Source of the DNA: Planctomycetia bacterium
GTDB lineage: Bacteria > Planctomycetota > Planctomycetia > Gemmatales > Gemmataceae
Reading direction: 5' to 3'
Length of the DNA stretch: 54,366 nucleotides
Assembly: GCA_005799265.1 (NCBI GenBank)
Contig: SYHD01000029.1
Coordinates: 1 to 54,366, forward strand
In this document: piece by piece, positions 51,235 to 54,366 of the stretch
How positions within the stretch are numbered: the first letter of the stretch is position 1
Layout: every line of letters starts with the position of its first letter
Position numbers and translations under genes: made by a program
The notes under the pieces: model-generated
The model's database searches: none
The model's input: the letters and a program-made list of their open reading frames with translations, nothing else
Told to the model about the DNA's origin: nothing

Positions 51235-52548
51235 ATGAGATCGTGCATCCCCTTGGCAACGCTTTCCATCATTGCCCTGTCCTCTGCTCTGCACGCCGGC
51301 GAATCCACCAAACCCAACATCGTCTTCATCATCGCCGACGATCTCGGCTGGAAGGACGTCGGCTGGCACGGCTCCGAAATCAAGACGCCAAACCTCGACA
51401 AGCTCGCCAAGGCCGGTGTCCGGCTCGAACGCCATTACGTCTATCCCACTTGCTCGCCGACGCGGGCAGGCATCTTCACCGGACGCAATCCGAGCCGATT
51501 CAACATTCATGCGCCCATCGCCAACAAGAGCGAACAATCGCTGCCGCTCGATACGCTCACCATCGCTCGGATCCTGCAAATGCGCGGCTACCTCACCGCC
51601 CTGATCGGCAAATGGCATCTCGGCCTGAGCCCGCAAGTCGGCCCGCGCCGCTTCGGCTTCGATTTCTCCTACGGCTACTTCCACGGCCAAATCGATCCGT
51701 ACACACATCTCTACAAGAACGGCGCTCTGACCTGGCATCGCAATGATCAGTTCGTCGAAGAGAAAGGCCATGTCACCGATTTGCTCACCGATGAAGCCGT
51801 GCGATTTGTTGAGACGCAGCGCAAGCAGCCGTTTTTTCTTTGGCTCGCCCACGCGACGCCGCACTATCCGCTTGTCGAGGAGGAAAAATGGCTCACGCCC
51901 TACCAAGACACGATCAAGGATCCATCGCGCCGCCTGTACGCCGCCAGCATTACGCATATGGACAACGCAATCGGCCGAGTGGTGATCGCTCTCGAGAAAT
52001 CGAAGCAGCTCGACAACACGCTGATCGTCTTCACCAGCGACAACGGCGGCTTCGAGAAGTATCAATCGAAGACAGACTATGCCGGCAAATACGCCCACCC
52101 CAAGCTCGGCGATAACACCCCTCTGCGCGGCTGGAAGGGCGAACTCTACGACGGCGGCGTGCGCGTCCCCGCCTTCGCCTACTGGAAGGGCAAGCTGCAA
52201 CCCGCCGAGGCGCCCGAAATCGTCAGCATGCTCGACTGGTATCCGACCTTCGCGAAATTGGCGGGCGCCGACGTGCCAGCGAAAGCGAAGATCGAGGGGC
52301 GCGACGTGTGGCCGATCTTGGCGCGCGCCAAGGAGAAACCGGCGGACCCGATCCTCTACTGGAACGTCGGCAGTAGGCACGCAGTGGTGGCCGATGGCTG
52401 GAAGCTGATCGTCAATGCGAAGAACCAGAAGGTCGAACTCTACGAAATGCGCAATGAAAAACTCGATCGCGCGGACGATCCCAATCGCGCCAAGCTCGTC
52501 CACATGGAGGGCCTCTTGAAGAAGCAACGCATGCTTGATCCGAAGTAG
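51235..52548 (+). CDS. Arylsulfatase-type sulfatase (formylglycine dependent)
   Basis: 437 residues with a signal peptide (MRSCIPLATLSIIALSSALH). N-terminal PNIVFIIADDLGWKDVGWHG with the metal ligands Asp35/36, the activation motif CSPTRAGIFTGR whose Cys73 becomes formylglycine, LIGKWHLGL, and FTSDNGG with the second metal pair. Hydrolyses a sulfate ester, perhaps of a marine or plant polysaccharide. The family is very abundant in planctomycetes. It needs a separate formylglycine-generating enzyme, not in this window. Confidence 0.93.
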   Translation: MRSCIPLATLSIIALSSALHAGESTKPNIVFIIADDLGWKDVGWHGSEIKTPNLDKLAKAGVRLERHYVYPTCSPTRAGIFTGRNPSRFNIHAPIANKSEQSLPLDTLTIARILQMRGYLTALIGKWHLGLSPQVGPRRFGFDFSYGYFHGQIDPYTHLYKNGALTWHRNDQFVEEKGHVTDLLTDEAVRFVETQRKQPFFLWLAHATPHYPLVEEEKWLTPYQDTIKDPSRRLYAASITHMDNAIGRVVIALEKSKQLDNTLIVFTSDNGGFEKYQSKTDYAGKYAHPKLGDNTPLRGWKGELYDGGVRVPAFAYWKGKLQPAEAPEIVSMLDWYPTFAKLAGADVPAKAKIEGRDVWPILARAKEKPADPILYWNVGSRHAVVADGWKLIVNAKNQKVELYEMRNEKLDRADDPNRAKLVHMEGLLKKQRMLDPK

Positions 52549-52568
52549 AGCATACGATCCGTGTGCGG

Positions 52569-53018
52569 TCACGGTATCGCCATTACCTCGGCAGGCGTCA
52601 TGACCGTGATGTTTGTGAATCGCTGAAAGTCCTGCTTGTTGAACGTCAAGAGATGCGAGATGCCGTGCACGACCATGGCGGCGACGAGGTGTGTGTCGTG
52701 TGCGTTCTTGCCGACGACGGCGTGAGCGCCGACCAGGTTTTCCCATTGGCCATAGACATGTGGTGTTTCATCGAGAAGGATCAAGATGCGCCGTAGTTTG
52801 CCAATCTCGTTCTGCACCTGAAGCACGGTAAATCCGAGGCCATTGACGCCTAGCGGACGGGTTGCGACAGCCCAGAACTCGTAAAGGTTCTGCGGCACCA
52901 TGAAAAGGTCTTCCTTCTTGTGCAGCAAGCCGGTCGTCGCGTCCATCGCAACCTGATGCTGCGGATCTGTCGTATGAGCGAGGCGAAGCAAGATGTTGGA
53001 GTCGACGAGGATCTTCAT
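52569..53018 (-). CDS. PIN-domain toxin (VapC-like)
   Basis: 149 residues. PIN fold with MKILVDSNILLRL (Asp6), QNLYEFWAVATRP (Glu47 region), AHDTHLVAAMVVHGISHLLT (conserved Asp) and FNKQDFQRF. Metal-dependent RNase, toxin of a VapBC-type module. Its start overlaps the stop of the upstream antitoxin gene by four bases (ATGA), as is usual. Confidence 0.9.
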   Translation of the reverse strand: MKILVDSNILLRLAHTTDPQHQVAMDATTGLLHKKEDLFMVPQNLYEFWAVATRPLGVNGLGFTVLQVQNEIGKLRRILILLDETPHVYGQWENLVGAHAVVGKNAHDTHLVAAMVVHGISHLLTFNKQDFQRFTNITVMTPAEVMAIP

Positions 53019-53278
53019 TCGCCCCGCCCCTCATAAATACTCTCTCGGCTGACGTCAAGCACCACATCCACACGCGGGTGGCTTTCCACCCATTCCAGAA
53101 GTTCTTTCAACCGCTGTTCGTGGGTCAGTTCCTGCGCGTACTCGGCCATGGGCTCTTGGCGCAAACCTTGTTCGACGAGATCTAACGCCAGGCTCGCAAC
53201 ATCTCGCCCCTGGGACCGGGCACGGGCTTGCAGTTCTTGTTCGAGTACGTCAGGCATCATCAGCGTGATGGTCGCCAT
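53015..53278 (-). CDS. VapB-like antitoxin
   Basis: 87 residues. N-terminal ribbon-helix-helix-like start (TITLMMPDVLEQELQARARS, then QGRDVASLALDLVEQGLR), acidic C-terminus (VESHPRVDVVLDVSRESIYE). Stands directly upstream of and overlaps the PIN-domain gene. The ribosome site AAGGAG and the promoter at 53299-53327 are on the same strand. Confidence 0.85.
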   Translation of the reverse strand: MATITLMMPDVLEQELQARARSQGRDVASLALDLVEQGLRQEPMAEYAQELTHEQRLKELLEWVESHPRVDVVLDVSRESIYEGRGE

Positions 53279-53298
53279 GCTCCATCTCCTTTCTTCTC

Positions 53299-53327
53299 AC
53301 TATACCGGTGCTCGTTTTTGATTACAA
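53299..53327 (-). promoter_or_regulatory. Candidate promoter of the toxin-antitoxin pair
   Basis: On the minus strand: -35 TTGTAA (53322-53327), 17-base spacer, -10 TATAGT (53299-53304), 20 bases before the antitoxin start. The best sigma-70-like promoter seen in the window. Confidence 0.5.
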
Positions 53328-53397
53328 GCACTCCGCTTTGCCCTCATCAATCGCCCACACATGGCCCCAATGGGAGAGCTCGCATGCACAGTCGTCG

Positions 53398-54366
53398 TCA
53401 CGCCGTCGGTTTGAACACCAGCATCGCCAGCGGCGGCAGCGTCACGTTCAACAGGTGCGAGCGGTTGTGCCAGGGGATCGACGCGGCGGCCACGCAACCC
53501 AGGTTGCCGATCCCGCTGCCGCCATAAATTGGCGCATCGCTGTTGAGGATTTCCCGCCACTGGCCGCCCCAGGGGACGCCGATGCGATAATCATAGCGCG
53601 GCATCGACGTCAGATTGCAGACGACGACGAGAAAATCATTGGCGATCTTGCCCTCGCGCAGGAAGCTCACGACGCCCTGCTCGAAGTCGTGGCAATCGAT
53701 CCACTCGAAGCCGCTTGATGTGCAATCAGTTTGATGTAACGCCGGCTCGCCACGGTAGCAGGTGTTGAGATCGCGCACCCAGCGTTGCAGGCCACGATGC
53801 TGCGGATCGTCCAGCCAGCGCCAGTCGAGACTCTCGTCGTGGTTCCATTCCTGCCATTGGCCAAACTCGCCCCCCATGAAGAGCAGCTTCTTGCCGGGCT
53901 GGGCGTACATGTAGCCGTACAGAAGCCGCAGGTTGGCGAATCGCTGCCAGACGTCGCCGGGCATCTTGGCGAGCAGCGCTTGTTTGCCGTGAACGACTTC
54001 ATCGTGCGAGAGCGGAAGGATGAAATTCTCGGTGAAGGCGTAAAGCGAGCGGAAGGTCAGCTTGTTGTGATGGAATTTGCGATGGACCGGCTCGTGTGCG
54101 AAGTACGACAGCGTATCATGCATCCAGCCCATGTCCCACTTCAGGCCGAAGCCGAGGCCGCCCAGGTATGTTGGCCGCGCGACCATCGGCCACGACGTCG
54201 ATTCCTCGGCGAAAGTGATGGTGTCGGGGAACTCGCCATACACACGCTCGTTGAGCCGGCGCAGGAACGTGACGGCCTCGAGGGTCTCGCGGCCGCCATA
54301 TTGATTCGGGATCCATTCACCGTCCTTGCGCGCGTAATCGAGGTAGAGCATGGACGCGACGGCATC
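53398..54366 (-). CDS. glgB: 1,4-alpha-glucan branching enzyme, C-terminal part (5' end outside window)
   Basis: 322 codons from the right edge. The frame opens with [20 protein letters not shown], where the first Asp is the catalytic nucleophile of GH13 (from RVDAVASM). The catalytic Glu is in [12 protein letters not shown], and the third acid is in [37 protein letters not shown] and the C-terminal beta domain follow. Branches glycogen by cutting alpha-1,4 and making alpha-1,6 links. The start is beyond the window; the C-terminus is complete. Confidence 0.95.
   Translation of the reverse strand, partial: DAVASMLYLDYARKDGEWIPNQYGGRETLEAVTFLRRLNERVYGEFPDTITFAEESTSWPMVARPTYLGGLGFGLKWDMGWMHDTLSYFAHEPVHRKFHHNKLTFRSLYAFTENFILPLSHDEVVHGKQALLAKMPGDVWQRFANLRLLYGYMYAQPGKKLLFMGGEFGQWQEWNHDESLDWRWLDDPQHRGLQRWVRDLNTCYRGEPALHQTDCTSSGFEWIDCHDFEQGVVSFLREGKIANDFLVVVCNLTSMPRYDYRIGVPWGGQWREILNSDAPIYGGSGIGNLGCVAAASIPWHNRSHLLNVTLPPLAMLVFKPTA

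Noticed and set aside
51124..52746. A 540-codon open frame on the minus strand
   Set aside because: It lies opposite the sulfatase gene, which has a complete set of family motifs; the antisense frame has none.
1..54366. tRNA, rRNA, IS element, prophage or CRISPR array
   Set aside because: Looked for by eye on both strands; no cloverleaf with a CCA end, no transposase or integrase motif and no regularly spaced repeats were found.

Overview
The window reads as a piece of a planctomycete chromosome. It is G+C-rich and carries the family signature of that phylum: two DUF1501 proteins, a DUF1549/DUF1553 protein, a DUF1080 protein, a formylglycine sulfatase, a ceramidase-like hydrolase and several Tat- or Sec-exported proteins of no known function. 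Gemmatales is my best guess for the order, from the general look of the genes and hairpin repeats, but no rRNA or marker gene here settles it. No tRNA, rRNA, IS element, phage or CRISPR array was seen. Both ends cut genes: dnaE2 on the left, glgB on the right.

Layout. 1-1.6 kb: C-terminal half of an error-prone DNA polymerase DnaE2, interrupted in frame by three copies of a GC-rich palindrome. 1.7-8.1 kb: exported hydrolases and planctomycete surface proteins (ceramidase-like, DUF1549/DUF1553, DUF1501, alkaline-phosphatase-superfamily). 8.4-10.0 kb: two single-pass membrane proteins of the same design and unknown role. 10.1-13.1 kb: a second DUF1501 gene with a CxxCH-containing partner. 13.3-19.3 kb: a Tat-type exported protein, a small Cys-rich membrane protein joined to an MFS symporter, a lipase-like hydrolase and a large exported protein. 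19.4-20.3 kb: tandem FKBP prolyl isomerases.

20.4-28.7 kb, all on the minus strand: a sugar-related block with a DUF1080 (3-keto-disaccharide hydrolase family) protein, a Gfo/Idh/MocA dehydrogenase, two TIM-barrel isomerases/epimerases and a cupin isomerase. It also holds a DoxX-like protein, a Uma2 nuclease-fold protein, a serine beta-lactamase-fold protein and an ORF6N DNA-binding protein. The set resembles the enzymes of 3-keto-glycoside breakdown. The ORF6N gene has a near-perfect 29-bp palindrome inside its coding region and three related palindromes in its leader.

29-36 kb: a degenerate receiver-domain protein abutting a RidA-family gene, a FadB-like fusion that has lost key catalytic residues, a zinc-ribbon/membrane/CBM9-like protein, an RluA-type pseudouridine synthase and a PfkB/RfaE-like kinase. 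36.1-39.3 kb: a broken gene remnant and a 925-residue exported protein. 39.7-40.9 kb: a DUF4432 aldose-epimerase-like protein. 41-50.2 kb: the membrane arm of respiratory complex I (nuoH, J, K, L, M, N, without nuoI) plus a 138-residue protein at the end of the operon; hairpins sit in the K-L, L-M and M-N gaps. 50.4-54.4 kb: scpB, a sulfatase, a VapBC-type toxin-antitoxin pair and the C-terminal part of glycogen branching enzyme.

Intergenic imperfect hairpins with arms of 15-29 bp recur through the whole window, mostly just after or between genes. They are the dominant repeat class.
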